A stretch of 64,000 nt of DNA, from positions 104,902,975-104,966,974 of the forward strand of contig CM061229.1 of assembly GCA_030844895.1 (NCBI GenBank), in the 5' to 3' direction. A program made the position numbers and the translations under genes. Positions 43,115 to 55,612 of this stretch are shown piece by piece (the stretch's first letter is position 1; the number at the start of each line of letters is the position of its first letter). The notes under the pieces are model-generated. The model was not told where the DNA came from, searched no databases, and saw nothing but the letters and a program-made list of their open reading frames with translations. Source of the stretch: Ambrosia x helenae. Taxonomy: Eukaryota; Streptophyta; Magnoliopsida; Asterales; Asteraceae.

Positions 43115-43768
43115 CTAGATTATACCCCGGGAACCTTCCGGGGTTGAGAAATCTAATATGACATATTAATCTTACATATAAAATAGAATGATACGCTTTA
43201 CAGTTACATGCAGGAAAGCTTCGGGTAGCACCTAACCTAAAACAATTAAAAATGTATCTCCAATGTTAACTCCTAACCTTAAACAATGTATAAATCTAAT
43301 ATTAATATCTAACATAAAACAATGTATAACTCCAATGCTAACGCATGTTGAAAATAGAATTCATATTTACCGAAACATAATTAGTGACTTGCCTATACAT
43401 GATTAATGATTTACCTGAACACTTTGTGTTTTTTTTCCTGTATGAACAGAATCCTACAAAAAAATAGTCGTTTTTTTCTCCGTTTTTTTATATAACACTA
43501 TGGTACTCGTTGGAAAGAGAATAAAACGCTCGTTAATTTGGCGTAATTTTTTTCTTTAAAAAATCTCGTATATAAAAGATATTAAGTTTTAAAAATTATG
43601 AGAGGAAACATAAAAGATAAGAGAGAAAAATCCAATTTTGTTTTTAAATTCTTTTTTTTTCTATAATATCTCAATGCCACATGGGATGACACATGGCACA
43701 CTCAAAAAAGAGAATGCCTCTTTGAATGCCATGTCATTAAAATGGCTTTGTTTTATTATATGTATAGA
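43115..43768 (-). mobile_element. Non-autonomous Helitron 2
   Basis: Minus strand: 5' end TCTATACATATAATAAAAC (or four bases further out, at 43772), 3' hairpin CCCCGG/CCGGGG then TATAAT and CTAG, host T after it. No coding sequence. The core around 43495-43550 (ACTATGGTACTCGTTGGAAA, AATAAAACGCTCGTTAATTT) matches Helitron 1. Confidence 0.8.
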
Positions 43769-43801
43769 TAGATAAAATAAGAACATACAAGTTATTAGTG
43801 T

Positions 43802-44339
43802 TAGGGTTGCAAATGAACCGCACGAATACGAATAAGGCCTTTTCGTATTCATTCGTTATGGAAATTGTGTGTTCACGAACAGTTCATGAATACTTACCGA
43901 ATGAGTTTTTTTGTTTGTGTTCGTTTGTTTAGTGAACACTCGTGTTGGTTTGTTAATTTTGTTCACGAACGTTAATGAACACAAACAAGTGTTTATGAAC
44001 ACAAACGAACACAAAGAAGTGTTCGTGAGCGGAAACAAACACAAACAAATCTATATTAACTTTAGAATAAGAACGAAACATATACTTAGAAGTGAGCGTG
44101 GAGACTAAAAGTAGGGTTATTGATCTCCTATAGTCACATATTTATCTACATAACTTATTTGTTTATTTATTTATTTGGATAAAATATATAAAAATCAAAG
44201 AATATAAAAAAATTTAAAACCCTATTATACTATTGAACACAAACGAACAAACGCGATCTCTGTTCAATAAATGAACGAACACATTCCGCCGAACGGTTCA
44301 TAAACTGTTCGCTGAAAGTTCAGTTCGTTTGCAGCCTTA
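43802..44339. mobile_element. hAT-type MITE, GTTC-rich
   Basis: Exact 8-bp duplication ATTAGTGT (43794-43801, 44340-44347). TIRs TAGGGTTGCAAATGAACCG and, from the right, TAAGGCTGCAAACGAACTG. The interior is full of GTTCATGAAC/CGAACAC words. Same architecture as the MITE at 21910 with a different word composition. Confidence 0.85.
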
Positions 44340-44347
44340 ATTAGTGT

Positions 44348-45974
44348 ACTAATTCAAACCAATGTCTGGGACCGGTTTTCTTGGAAATACTTCATCTTAG
44401 ATACTGTCTCTTTGACTTAACCATTGTGTCACATAACATTTTTGCTACATGACGTTTTCTCTTATTCGATATCATCTGCTTTTCAGTTAAATTAAATTTA
44501 TTTCAAGTTAAGACTGTTTGCTTCTATACAAGCATGTTGTGCTTGCAAAAGTTATATGCTAATTAATCATTTTGCTTATGCCGACTTAGAAACATGACCA
44601 TATCATGCATTAGCATGTTAATTAATAATTTTTATGAGAGCAGTCCGATTTTGGTTGCAAGTTTTTAGTTTTTGACCATTAGGAGATGAAGCTATTTTAA
44701 TGTTATCAACAATGTTAAGTTAAAAAAGCACCAATATGAATATTGATCCCATGGAGGATTTCGTGAACATGATAATAAAACGTTATAACCTTAGGCGTAC
44801 TAAGCCGATAGGGCAATTTATGACACATTATATCCTTATAAATCTTTAAAACCTTCATTTCTTCTCTAACCCTATACACCCTCCAGAATTTTCACCTCAT
44901 CACCTACCCACTAAACACAATATTTAAACAAAAAGTTCTTTTTTAGGTTCCATTGTTAAGGGGTTCAAAGGACACTATTGCTCCAATGGTAAGGGCTTGT
45001 AAGAGCTTCCATAATAGACATGATGGTTTGGAATTTCAAACCGTCACGTCACCATGTCGCATCATTCCAAACTACAACCCTCTCAAACCTATTTTTTTTT
45101 CACCTTAAACCATTCCAAACCTCCATCTTATTATCCACCTCCACCTCATTATCCATTATTGTGTTGTGTAGTTGTGATTAAAGTGTTAAAGAGTGAATTA
45201 GAGTGAAATAATGAAATTGTGGAGAGTGAATGTTTGAGTGGATTGATATTTAAAGTTGTAAAATGAGTTTAATTAAAAAAATATTTTTCAAACGGTTAGA
45301 TTTTAGAATAATTTCTTTTATTTTAATTCTAACGTTTAGGATTTAAAACTTTGAATTTTTATCTTTTTTTCAACGTGGTGCCCGCATTCAACAGTTTGGA
45401 CCTGTCCGCTCTAGCGGACCATATACTCTTCCGGACCGATAGCTACAATGGGGTGCGGTTTGGATTGAGTCGACCAGTTTGGTTGGACTCAATTAACCGC
45501 TGGAGCACCATTGTGGGTGCTCCGAGAGCAAATAGGGAAAGATTCAATTGGAGATATCAACAGGGACACAAATGTTGTAACAAATTAAATTTCAGATAAT
45601 GAGTATCTTTTGTTAGTAGTAAATAATAAGAAAATAATATTCGTGTTGAAAAACTAGTAAAAACAAAACATAATATTTTATTTATTCAAATAATAATGAA
45701 GCAGAATTTATTATAAAAACTACACAACCAATGGTCTATTTCTGTGCTCCTATGCGTCGTCACATATAATTCAAACTTATTTCTCATTCGTCACATACGA
45801 CATCTATCCCTGTTGCAAATCTTGTTTAAACCCCATATATTTGTCTCTTTTCACCTCCTCCTCCTCATTCATCATCCAAAAACACCCGGCCACAACAAGT
45901 TAAACTTACCTTTCAATAGTCAAACATGAATCTACTGTAAATTTCTCTTTCTAGCACGAGTTTCTCCGGTAACA
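44348..45974. other. Upstream region of the NPH3 gene
   Basis: No gene found. 45000-45590 contains GC-richer patches and may be an eroded DNA transposon, but I could not fix ends or a duplication. A pyrimidine-rich stretch (about 45850-45880, CCTCCTCCTCC) and TATATTT at 45836-45842 could be leader and TATA box of the downstream gene. Confidence 0.35.
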
Positions 45975-48282
45975 ATGGCAGAAAGCATGCCAACAAACTC
46001 AAAAGGCCAAGCATGGTACATAAACAACACCTACACACTTATGTTGTTTCTTTCTGTTTTGTATACCAATTAATTTGCTTATTGTTTGTAGGTTTTGTAG
46101 CACCGGTTTACCTAGCGACGTCGTTGTGGATGTCGACGACATGACCTTCCATCTCCATAAGGTAATTAGATCCAAAATGCTATGTAATGGATTACATTCC
46201 ATATGGTTTGTGACGAAACCTCATGTGCGAGCAGGATTGGCGAAGCTTTTGCCGGCCTGCCGTTTTATTGCTTTGCAGCTTAAAATAGAAAATTTTATAT
46301 GTATTGGCGGTGTGTTTCCCCTGGATTTGGTGACGGGCTTTGTTTATTTTCTATTTGTTATCAACTTATTGTTGAAGAGTTTGGTAACATGTAGATTAAC
46401 TAGTGTGATGAAATGTTTTCAGTTTCCATTGATGGCAAAGAGTAAACAGCTTCACGAACTAATAACTGAACAAGAGGCTAATTTCACATGTAATACTGTT
46501 GATCATAAAGAGATCCATGAGGAAAATGACACGGAGGAGCAGTGCTGCCACATCAGATTTCCAAACTTTCCTGGAGGTCCGAACACATTTGAGATGGCAG
46601 CTAAGTTCTGTTACACAATGAAGATCGAGTTGTCGTCTTCTAATGTAGCTGCACTCCGTTGTGCTGGAGAAATATTGGAGATGACTGAAGAGTATTGTGA
46701 AGATAATATTATTTCCAAAACCGAAAGGTTTTTGTCCCAAACTGTGCTTCAAAGTTTATCAGATTCAATCGAAACGCTTAAATCGTGTGAGCATTTGATG
46801 CCAACAGTGGAAAATGTAGGCATTGTTGCTAGATGCATCGACTCCATATCTCTAATGGTTTCATCAATGGATCCGTCTCAATTCGGTTGGTCAGTGAACG
46901 AGGCAACCACGAATAAACTTGATGAACTTACAGTACTCAATCCTCAGTTGTTCAAGCGGTTAATAATCGCGATGAAAGAGAAGAATGTGAATCATGAAAT
47001 AATCGAAAACTGCCTTCTTCGATATGCCAAAAAACACATCTCTGGTACCAATCGCGCCACTAGGAAGCCTCAATCTTCCTATAAACCCTCAGAGATCGAT
47101 CAGAAGGAACTCTTGGAGACGATTGTAGCGAATCTATCTGAAGAAACATACTCTAGATCTTCACAGGCTGTGAAGATATTATTCGGTATGTTACGAACCG
47201 CAAACATTTTGAACGCATCCGATGTTTGTAAACTCACGTTAGAGAAGAAAATTGGATACCAGTTCGAACAAGCTACATTAGATGATCTTCTTATGCCAAG
47301 TTATTCCTATCTTAGTGAGACGTTATATGATGTCGATTGCGTCAAACGAATACTATCTCAATTCCTAACTCAATCTCAGAATCTCAATGGTGAGGAAGAC
47401 GCACAGGCCGCGTTAACACTAGTTGGAAAATTAATCGATGGGTATTTATCAGAAATCGCGTTAGATGCGAATCTAAAACCGGAGAAGTTTTGCGACCTTG
47501 CATCTGCACTGCCTGAACAAGCTAGGATCTACGATGATGGTTTGTATCGATCTGTTGATGTCTACATCAAGGTATAATAAAAGTTTGACACATATTTGGT
47601 TCTTAATGAACCTAATAATGTGGTACTATTTATTTGTTTTGTAAATCGTTTTGTCATATATAAGTGTTACTAATTGGATGTTAAAAGTGCTTTTCTTTTA
47701 TTTCTTTTACGCAAAATAAAATATTTTTAATAATTGCAGGCTCATCCATGGATAGCCGAGGCGGATAGGGAGAAAGTTTCCGGGGTGTTAGACTGCCGGA
47801 AACTCACATTAGAGGCGTGCACACACGCCTCTCAAAACGAGCGGCTTCCGTTACGAGCCGTAGTGCAAGTGTTGTTCTTTGAGCAGTTACAGCTTCGACA
47901 AGCGATCGCGGGCACACTAATGGCGACCGAAATGGTGGGGTCGGACTCGGAGAGGTCTCCGGGCCCTACACGACAAGAAACGGTGGAGCAACACGACGGA
48001 ACAACGGTGGATGAAGGGGAGGAGGTGACGTGGAGGGAGGCAGTGAGGGAGAATCAGGTGTTACGACTAGGGATGGATAGCATGAGGACTCGGGTTCACG
48101 AGTTGGAGCGTGAGTGCACGACCATGAAGAAAGCGATTGAGAAGATCGATAAGGTGGGTTGGTTCACGAAGAAGTTTGGGTGCACATTTAAGACCCAAGT
48201 GTGTGATTCGCATGAGCCAACGGTTGTGGAGACGAGAAAGGGACGGAACCATCGGACTAACCGTCATCGTCATGTGAGTTGA
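45975..48282 (+). CDS. BTB/POZ and NPH3 domain protein (NPH3/RPT2-like family)
   Basis: Four exons: 45975-46015, 46092-46161, 46423-47571, 47740-48282, with GT-AG introns, giving 600 codons plus stop. The family acts at the plasma membrane in phototropin signalling and auxin-related growth, with the BTB domain as a likely CUL3 ubiquitin-ligase adaptor. N-terminus AWFCSTGLPSDVVVDVDD is the typical family opening. BTB domain about residues 20-130, interrupted by an acidic insert (60-78) before CCHIRFPNFPGG and FEMAAKFCY. NPH3 domain about 193-480, including DDGLYRSVDVYIKAHPW and the block LEACTHASQNERLPLR and VVQVLFFEQLQLR. A coiled coil about 519-557 (VRENQVLRLGMDSMRTRVHE) precedes a basic tail. 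The WW-x-ED entry to the NPH3 domain reads WSVNEATT, a divergence. Length is normal, frame intact; it looks functional. Specific orthology not assigned. Confidence 0.93.
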
Positions 48283-49569
48283 TAAACGGTTCACCATAGT
48301 GGTTTAACTTGTTGGTACATTTGTGTTTTAAATTAATTGTGTTTTCGTTTTATGTTTTTGGTATTTTACAAGAGCTTTAATTTGATGGGTATATAACATT
48401 CAAGTCCACATACATAAGATTTTATTTTATTGTTTTGTCTAGAAGTATAGAGCACCTTTGAGTGACGGTATGTCACAACTCACAACGCAAACACAAACCA
48501 AAGCCACTACCATATGCCTTAAACGGTGATGTGTGGGGCTCACATTTTTTAATATTAAAAAAATAAAACAAAAGGCTAATTTAAAAAATAAAACAAACGG
48601 CTAATTCAAAAAAAATAATTTATTTTAATTTTTATATTATAACTTGATCAATTCATTAATAAAGATAAGTTATATTGGGATAGTGGGTAAACGGATAATA
48701 AGAAGTGCTCCTATCCTCTTCTCTCTTTCATATTAGCCTACACAATAACCTATTTCACTTTCAAATTTTACTACGTTCTTATTGAATTTTTACACGTTAA
48801 TCTTATATCATCAAACCGTTTCACTCTCACCAACCTATATCTTATAAAGATGGGTGGAGGTTATCCATTTCCAGCTAAACCGTTGATGTAGCGACGTAGA
48901 AACCGTTGGCGTCCCGTTTAACTCAATCTTTTCGATTTAGATTTAGGTGTATTCACTATTTGTTGTAATTGTTTTATTTTATTAGGTTTGTTTCTAGTAT
49001 TATTTGTTGTATGTTTTTAGGTTTAGGTGTTTGAGTTATGTATGTGTAAATTTGAATTAATGTTATGTAAAATAATTATAAAAAGTATTTTATTATTCAA
49101 ATATATATGATATATAAAGCAACTTATTATAAAATAAGAATACATATTAAATAAATGAAAAAGTAGATGATAAGATGGATATTGAGGTTGATGTTTTTTT
49201 AAAGAAGGTAGTCTTTGACCAGTAGAGAAAAATGATGGGTTTTTAAGGTTGGTTTGAAATTAGATATGACATGTTGAGTTAACGTTTTAAAACAAGGACA
49301 AAGAGCGACCGGTGTTGGTCACATTAGTCACCACTCTTCCCCTACATGTTGCCACATCATCCTACTCGTTGTCACCTCACTAGCCTATATATCCACTCAT
49401 ACGAATTCCTACAACTCTATCCTCCCTTTGGAGGATACAAAAAATTTTTGTGGGGTGGACATCTTATGGGTCGACTAAAAATGGGACGAAGAAAAAAATG
49501 AAAAAAATAACATGGTTTATTAAATATTTAAAACATAATATAAAAATACCATGATTACTGTTGTCATCT
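48283..49569. other. 3' flank of the NPH3 gene
   Basis: 3' UTR followed by AT-rich intergenic DNA. Patches at 48480-48560 and 49290-49380 have the GTCACC/CACATC flavour of Harbinger MITEs, but no TIR pair is certain. A small perfect dyad TCCTCC-CTTT-GGAGGA lies near 49421-49436. Confidence 0.35.
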
Positions 49570-49760
49570 ATGTGTTTGTCATCTTTTAGAAACGCTCGAT
49601 TATCTTTTCAACAGTAAAATTGAGAAGTTCATCAACTTCTACAGTTAAATCACACAAGCGTTCAAGAAATCATCACCAATACGATTGCGCAAACTTGACT
49701 TTACACGTTTCAACGCCTAAAAACAACTCTTAACAGTTGTTGTTGCAACTATCAAGATTC
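49570..49760 (-). pseudogene. hAT transposase C-terminal relic
   Basis: Minus strand reads VATTTVKSCF, a stop, then ALKRVKSSLRNRIGDDFLNA and, after a frame change, a short acidic end. This is the hAT dimerisation region found at the C-terminus of hAT transposases (ALK-RVKSSLRNRMGDDFLN type). Nothing else of the element is visible; the Copia LTR starts 36 bp to the right. Dead fragment. Confidence 0.65.
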
Positions 49761-49795
49761 AAGAGATAAAAGAAATACGTATTGTGTAAAATTTT

Positions 49796-50418
49796 GTGTC
49801 AACACAGATTATTATTAATCAAGAACAAACAGAATGCACAAAAGTCTGACAAGGTACAAAATACAAATAAACCTCACTACAAAGAAAACTCTCAACACAC
49901 AGGTGATTATCACGAGATAATCACACTACAATACACGAAGGGACACACCAGTTACAAGATCAAGCTGATCTTTATAACGGAACCCTAATATTGTAAACAG
50001 GAGAGAGGGAGAGAGAGATAGATAGATAGATAGAATGATCAAAAGGTGATCAGGCGGAAAGATAAGAGCCTTATATATAGCCTCTGGAAGGTTCGAGAAG
50101 CACAAAACTCCCAATGTGTGCCACACGATCTGGAGGACACGGATCCAACTAGAATAGACGGCCAGGATCAAGTGTGTTATAAACACACTTAGCTGGACTG
50201 GGCTCCTTCTGAAACCTGGACATTGGGCTTCTCCTGATGGGCTGGAATCGCGAACACAACAGCCTTCCAAGCAGCAATAGACACAGGCCCAAATCAACCA
50301 AGTCTTGTAACACATTGAAAGTCAAATGCACCTACAAAACTTATGCAGCATGTTATACTACCAACTCAAGAAAAATAAAATTGAATATTATAGAGATATG
50401 AATATATATATTTCAACA
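49796..50418 (-). repeat. 3' LTR of a second Copia element
   Basis: Minus strand starts TGTTGAAATATATATATTC next to a G-rich PPT (50419-50434) and appears to end ...GTTGACACA at 49796, about 623 bp. A TATATATA box with downstream leader lies at about 50070-50080. No second LTR is in the window. Confidence 0.75.
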
Positions 50419-50438
50419 CCCCCCCCCCTTTAATTTTA

Positions 50439-50521
50439 TTATTTGAAGCAGTTAAACATTCTAACCAATTCACACAACTTCTCATGTTGAGAAGTAGACA
50501 ACCCTTTTGTGAAAGGATTAG
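50439..50521 (-). pseudogene. Copia pol C-terminal end
   Basis: In frame to a stop at 50439 the minus strand reads NPFTKGLSTSQHEKLCELV then RMFNCFK, the usual end of Tork-like Copia pol. It is cut at 50521 by a family-A LTR starting TGAAACACCCC. Followed by PPT and LTR, so this is the 3' end of an otherwise missing element. Confidence 0.75.
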
Positions 50522-50558
50522 TGAAACACCCCAACCGATGGTGGAAACATCGAGGTGT
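50522..50558 (-). repeat. Family-A LTR tip, interrupted by LARD-2
   Basis: The first 37 bp of an LTR (TGAAACACCCCAACC...), flanked on the left by Copia pol. LARD-2 follows with GGTGT duplicated; the LTR continues at 58277. With no PBS on its left it is a 3' LTR or solo LTR in minus orientation. Confidence 0.8.
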
Positions 50559-53215
50559 TGTAACACCCCAACCGATGGCGGAAACATCGAGGTGTCACGT
50601 AGTGACGATTGTTCAATAGCTCATGGACTAAAGTGTAAATTTGAATACATTGATTTAAATAATTTATTACATTGAAATGAAATATAACGATTCTAACTGT
50701 CAACTAAACTGAAAATACAATGAATCAAAATCTAACTATAAATCCGAAAGCTTAAAAGATGCATCACAAAACAACCTGAAACATGTACAAAATGATTTGG
50801 TCAATACAAAAATTGTATTGGTGAGCATACCCTGTTTAAATAAATATAGTAGAAAAGTGTTTAGCAATTCATGTGTCGTATACTGTTTGCAATTATGTAA
50901 TAAGTGGTATCCGGGTCAAATCAACCCTAAGAGAAGAAAGCAGATATATATAGTATGCGCTAGTAGTAATGTAATACATAGCAATGACGAGGACTCTCAA
51001 CAGAGTCACAAGGGTATAAACCATAGTACTATTCATTGAAATGCCAGGCCGCCCAGCGGTTAATGATTTGACAGGTCATAGATACAAGAAATGACATAAG
51101 CAAACACACATGAGAATTGCATTTAGTAAAAGAAATAGAAACTTGATAGTAAGTACATGAGTCACCCCGAAATGTAAAATAGTAAAAAGGGGAAAGATAT
51201 ACTCACAGTTTACGAAAGCGATCAAAATCCACTTAAGCGATCGTGAGCTAAGTAATGGGAATTCCGAGGAATTCAACCTATGATGTGTAAGAATACTAAT
51301 AAGGAAAATGTCTAAAAAGTCTAAGGTAACTAGGGTCTAAGGCATTAGGGTTTGCTAAGTCGATTTGGGGAATTAGAATTTTTATGATATGTCGCGTTAA
51401 TGTAAAAGTTGTATATCTCAAATAATATATCAAAGTTTGTACCAATTGAATATTTAGGTAAAAAAATATGTTTGAACAATTAAAGATAAAATGACGTAGT
51501 TTAATTATTGTAACTAATTATTGTAAATAAATACATTTATTATAAACGTATAAATAAATGATTGTGAGTTACACAATGATCCAACAAAAACTAAGACTTT
51601 CCAACAAAGAAATATTTCTATTTTATAAGAAAAATATTTATAAAATAGATATTAAATAGTATAAATATATAATTGATCAATTAAGCATAAATAAGACTAA
51701 TAATACACGACATGATCCAAAAATTCTACTTTTATATAAAATAGATGATTTCTTATGTAAATTAATAAAAATAATTTTCCCATAATTTTTATAAACTTAT
51801 TTATATTTAAAACTGATTTAATGAGATTAAATCATGTTTAAATGATTAAAATAGGAAAATCAATGAAAATAAATGTTTTCTAAACCAATAATTTTTATTT
51901 TAGTTCATGATGATGAGAAATAATTACTCAAAAAGTTTGAGGTTAAAATCATTAAAAATGAATTTTTAATCAATTAAATATGGTTTAAACAATTTAATTC
52001 AATAAAAATATATAAATAAGATATTTTCCAGAAAATAAAAGTGGGATAATTTTCTATGAGGTGTCAAGAAACTACTCCTAAATTTTTATAATTTTTGGAG
52101 CAAAAATGAATTTATTATAAATATTTTAAATTTTGAATGAATTTTAGATGTATAGTATAAATGTTTATTATTAGGAAAATAAAAAAAAATATTTACAAAA
52201 AAAAAGGTGAGTGTGCCAGGGTTTGAACCCGGCTCCTCACGCTGCAGCCTCACAACAAATACCACTGCACTAGTTAGTGTTTTGTTGAAATCCAAGAAAG
52301 ATAATTGTATTTATATTATAACTCTAATTCATCTTCTTCCCCAATTCAACCCATAAACCCTAACCTTAACCTCAAATCCAATTGCTCACATACTACAAGA
52401 TTAACAGAAGGTATCTTGGGGCTTTTGATCCCCACAGAAAACTAAGTTAAATGACCCGAACAATTAGAACTTACAGGTTCGAAAAGTGACCGAGGAAAGA
52501 TAAGAAAAAAAACGAGAGTTCTTCATGAATAGGAAGTGTTTCAGATCCTGTTTGAGATTTTCGAATGTGAGTAAAGATCCAGAAAGGATCCCCAACTGTT
52601 TTAGCGAAATCAATTTATGGTGCTAGTGTTTGAAAACGTATGGTTTGTAGAATAATGATTATCGACGGTTACACACTTGAAGTCCGATTAACTCCATTTG
52701 AAACAGTTTAAATGTATGATTAATACTAGGAATTGAATAAATAACGAAAACGAAACGTCTTGGCCCCTTAAAAACGGATTAAACGATCCTAATCAATGGT
52801 TTCGAGTTGGCCGGAAAAGAATCCGGTCACCGGATTTCCTAACCGGGATCACGAACAGAAAGGGGAGGAGGGACAATTATTTTGATTTGAAACTTTTATA
52901 AAAATTGGCAGGAGTAGTCCCTCTGGTTTAACTAGGTTAGTTTTATTCTAGTTTAGTTAGTTTTCTCTTTATAAAACACTAACCAAGTTAATATAATTTA
53001 ACCCAAATGTTTTAAAAACTTTATAAACTTAAACTTATGTTTTTTTTTATCAAATCTTTTACGAATACCCGATCTATAATAAACATAAATGATTAAATTT
53101 TTAATTCGCTCTTACAATTAAATTTGAAAACGACGAAACTCACAAGGACTATAATGGAAATATTTGGAGGGCTATTATTGTCAATTTGATGAAAGATGAG
53201 GGTGACGGATGTCAC
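50559..53215 (-). repeat. LARD-2 left LTR
   Basis: 2657 bp, TG...CA. Contains the tRNA-like module 52206-52278 about 0.94 kb from its transcription-sense start. Confidence 0.9.
52206..52278 (-). other. tRNA-like module (LARD-2 left LTR)
   Basis: Minus strand: A-box-like TAGTGCAGTGGTA (52260-52272), B box CCGGGTTCAAACCCT (52218-52232) with a good T-arm stem, then nine T (A-run 52197-52205 on plus). Body differs from the LARD-1 module. Confidence 0.5.
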
Positions 53216-55612
53216 AGTCTCCCCTACTTTAGAAAATTTCGACTCGAAATTTCTTTCAAGTGTAGGTTACTATGGAACAAAAGACGTAGTAAAAGTCAAG
53301 TCGATTTTTAAAAGAAAATTCCATCATTTATGATTTGACAAAATTTAAAATAGTTGTCTAATACCCAAAGTAAAAGTTTCAAAATCTTTGACAGTTGACC
53401 CAAGCTTAGAAAGTTAAGATTTTAAATGAGAAAGGTTTTGGGAACGTGTAACGGGTGAAGGCAAAGGCACTAATGAAAGTAGTCTCCCCTACTTTAGAAA
53501 AGTTTTCTGACCGAACTTTACTAAGGACATGCAACAGGATTTCAACTAACAGAGAATGTAAGAGTATACAAAGTTTGGTCTTTCTAAGTGGGTGGTTAAG
53601 AGAAAGACTCCAGGAAGACGAATTGAAGCTCACGTAAGAATGTTCTTATCGAAAATGCTAGCTATTAGTCAATGATCTAATGAAGAGATAGTATTTATGA
53701 AGTAATGGGTAGGTTCTTGGTCAGACTCCTAGTCCGCTCCCACAGTATCGTTTATGCTTATATATAGGGTGTACCGCAGCTGACCCACCACACTCCCGAT
53801 ACTTTGGATTCGTACTAATTGTCTACCAATAGCCTAAAGAGAATTACACACCACCCTCATGTACCTGTAAACCCATGATTGCGTTCCGGACCGTAATCAT
53901 CGATTTACCTTACACTAAGGTGTTATGCTTTTCCATAATCCTATCCTAAGTAATACAGGAAACAAAATGCGTGCAATCAATATATGATAAGTAATCGATA
54001 CTGCAATGAAACAATGACATGGTCAGAGGTCCTTCCCTTTCGGGTTTACCCTTTAACCGTAATGAGAATATCATGTAAGTATAAGACATGGTTAGAGGTT
54101 CTTCCCTTTCGGGTTCACCCTTAACCGGTAACTTTTGTTCACATCATTGACTATAAACACTCATATTGATAGACCCTGAGGTTTACACCGTTCCCCTCGG
54201 ATTGAAGAAATACTCTAATCCGAGTCGTACGTGGGCACCGGCTTAGATCTCATACGAGTTATCAACTAGTATGTTCGTTGGCCATGATGATGAACAAAAT
54301 AATGTAAGGCATAACAGGGTTTTGCTCAAAACAGGAAAGAAAATATACCAAATATGCGTTCAAGTAAATATATAAGTATAGCATAAAATTTCGACTGAAA
54401 GAATAGTACATCATAAATCAAGTAAATCGCTCACTTGCACAAAATGAAAGTAAACGAGTTGAATTAATGCAAATAGTAAAAAATAATCACAAATAACGTG
54501 TTAGAAATAACTATGAATAAAAATGGTGCAAGAATAAAATAGTGAAATTTACTGCAAATGAATGTGTACGGAACGGGTGTATAGCCTACTGGCGTGTGAG
54601 TTAAAATCTAGTAATTCTACATATATGCGTTATACTATAAAAGGCATTTAACAACATTCTGATAAAAATATATCCATTGTTTTGTTAAACCAAAGGTTTT
54701 GCAGCTGAAAGAGCATAAGTGTAAAGGTAAATTTTCGCAGTTTACTCGACTTTGTGATTTTGTTGAAAGAATAGTAGTGACGCATGAGAATAAATTTTTA
54801 GAAATCAAAGTGTGTTTTAGATTCGAAACAGGTTTATTTGCAAAATCTTCGTAAATACACATTTTCATGTGTTTACGAGAAGTCGAGTTTGAAAAAATGT
54901 TATAAGGCTTATTATTAGTTGCAGATTTCTCTCGAAAATATATATTGGATATACCATATGAAAACAAAAGATTTACATTTGGTCCTTAAAATATGCAATA
55001 CAAGTTTGTGAAATGCAAAACGAAACCATTTCATGAAGTATGTGTAATTCTATTGTGTTTTAAAAGAAAAATGACGTGAATAATAAGATTAACGTATGTA
55101 ATAGATTACCAATATTTAAGAAAATTCATAATCAACGAGATGTAGAAATAGATCATTGAGATGTGGATTTCACTCCTAACTCAAAGATGTATTTCAAAAT
55201 GAAAAACGATTGTGGAATGAAACCAATCACTAAGTTAAGGATATCATTCCCAGCTTAGTGGTTAAGTTTCTTTTTGAAGGAAATACTCTTTGAGGTGTGG
55301 ATGACACTCCTATCTCAAAGACATATTCCTAGGATAAATAACATATAGAGGAGTGAAACTAATCACCAAGGTATGGATACCACTCCTAACTTGTTGATAC
55401 CGTTTCGTTTGTGAAATACGAGTGTCTTCTTTGCCAAGCAAAATATCGAAAGAACAACGAAAAATAATCATAACGAAAATATCTTGAAAGAAAATAATAG
55501 GAAATAAGAGAAATATAAAAGAGAGGACTCGTGAAAGTAAGCTTAGTTATAGACTAGGCTAAAAGGCATTCTAATAACCAAATTCCCTATAACCATGGCT
55601 CTGATACCAATC
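53216..55612 (-). mobile_element. LARD-2 internal region
   Basis: Non-coding, homologous in blocks to 6496-8773. Conserved blocks: PPT and its duplicate, 53700-53822, 53870-53930, 54015-54130, 54190-54250 and 55137-55400. Confidence 0.8.

Noticed and set aside
45003..45590. Possible Harbinger-like MITE upstream of the NPH3 gene
   Set aside because: Ends resemble inverted GAGC-CCA-AAT words, but no acceptable TIR pair or TWA duplication could be fixed.
46075..46422. Reading the NPH3 gene as one continuous ORF from 46075
   Set aside because: That frame reads through introns 1 and 2; the family's conserved junctions (AW-FCSTGLP and HLHK-FPLM) fit the spliced model.
50522..50558. Treating the double LTR start at 50522 and 50559 as a simple tandem duplication
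   Set aside because: The GGTGT repeat at 58272 and the continuing LTR sequence beyond it show insertion of LARD-2 into an existing LTR.
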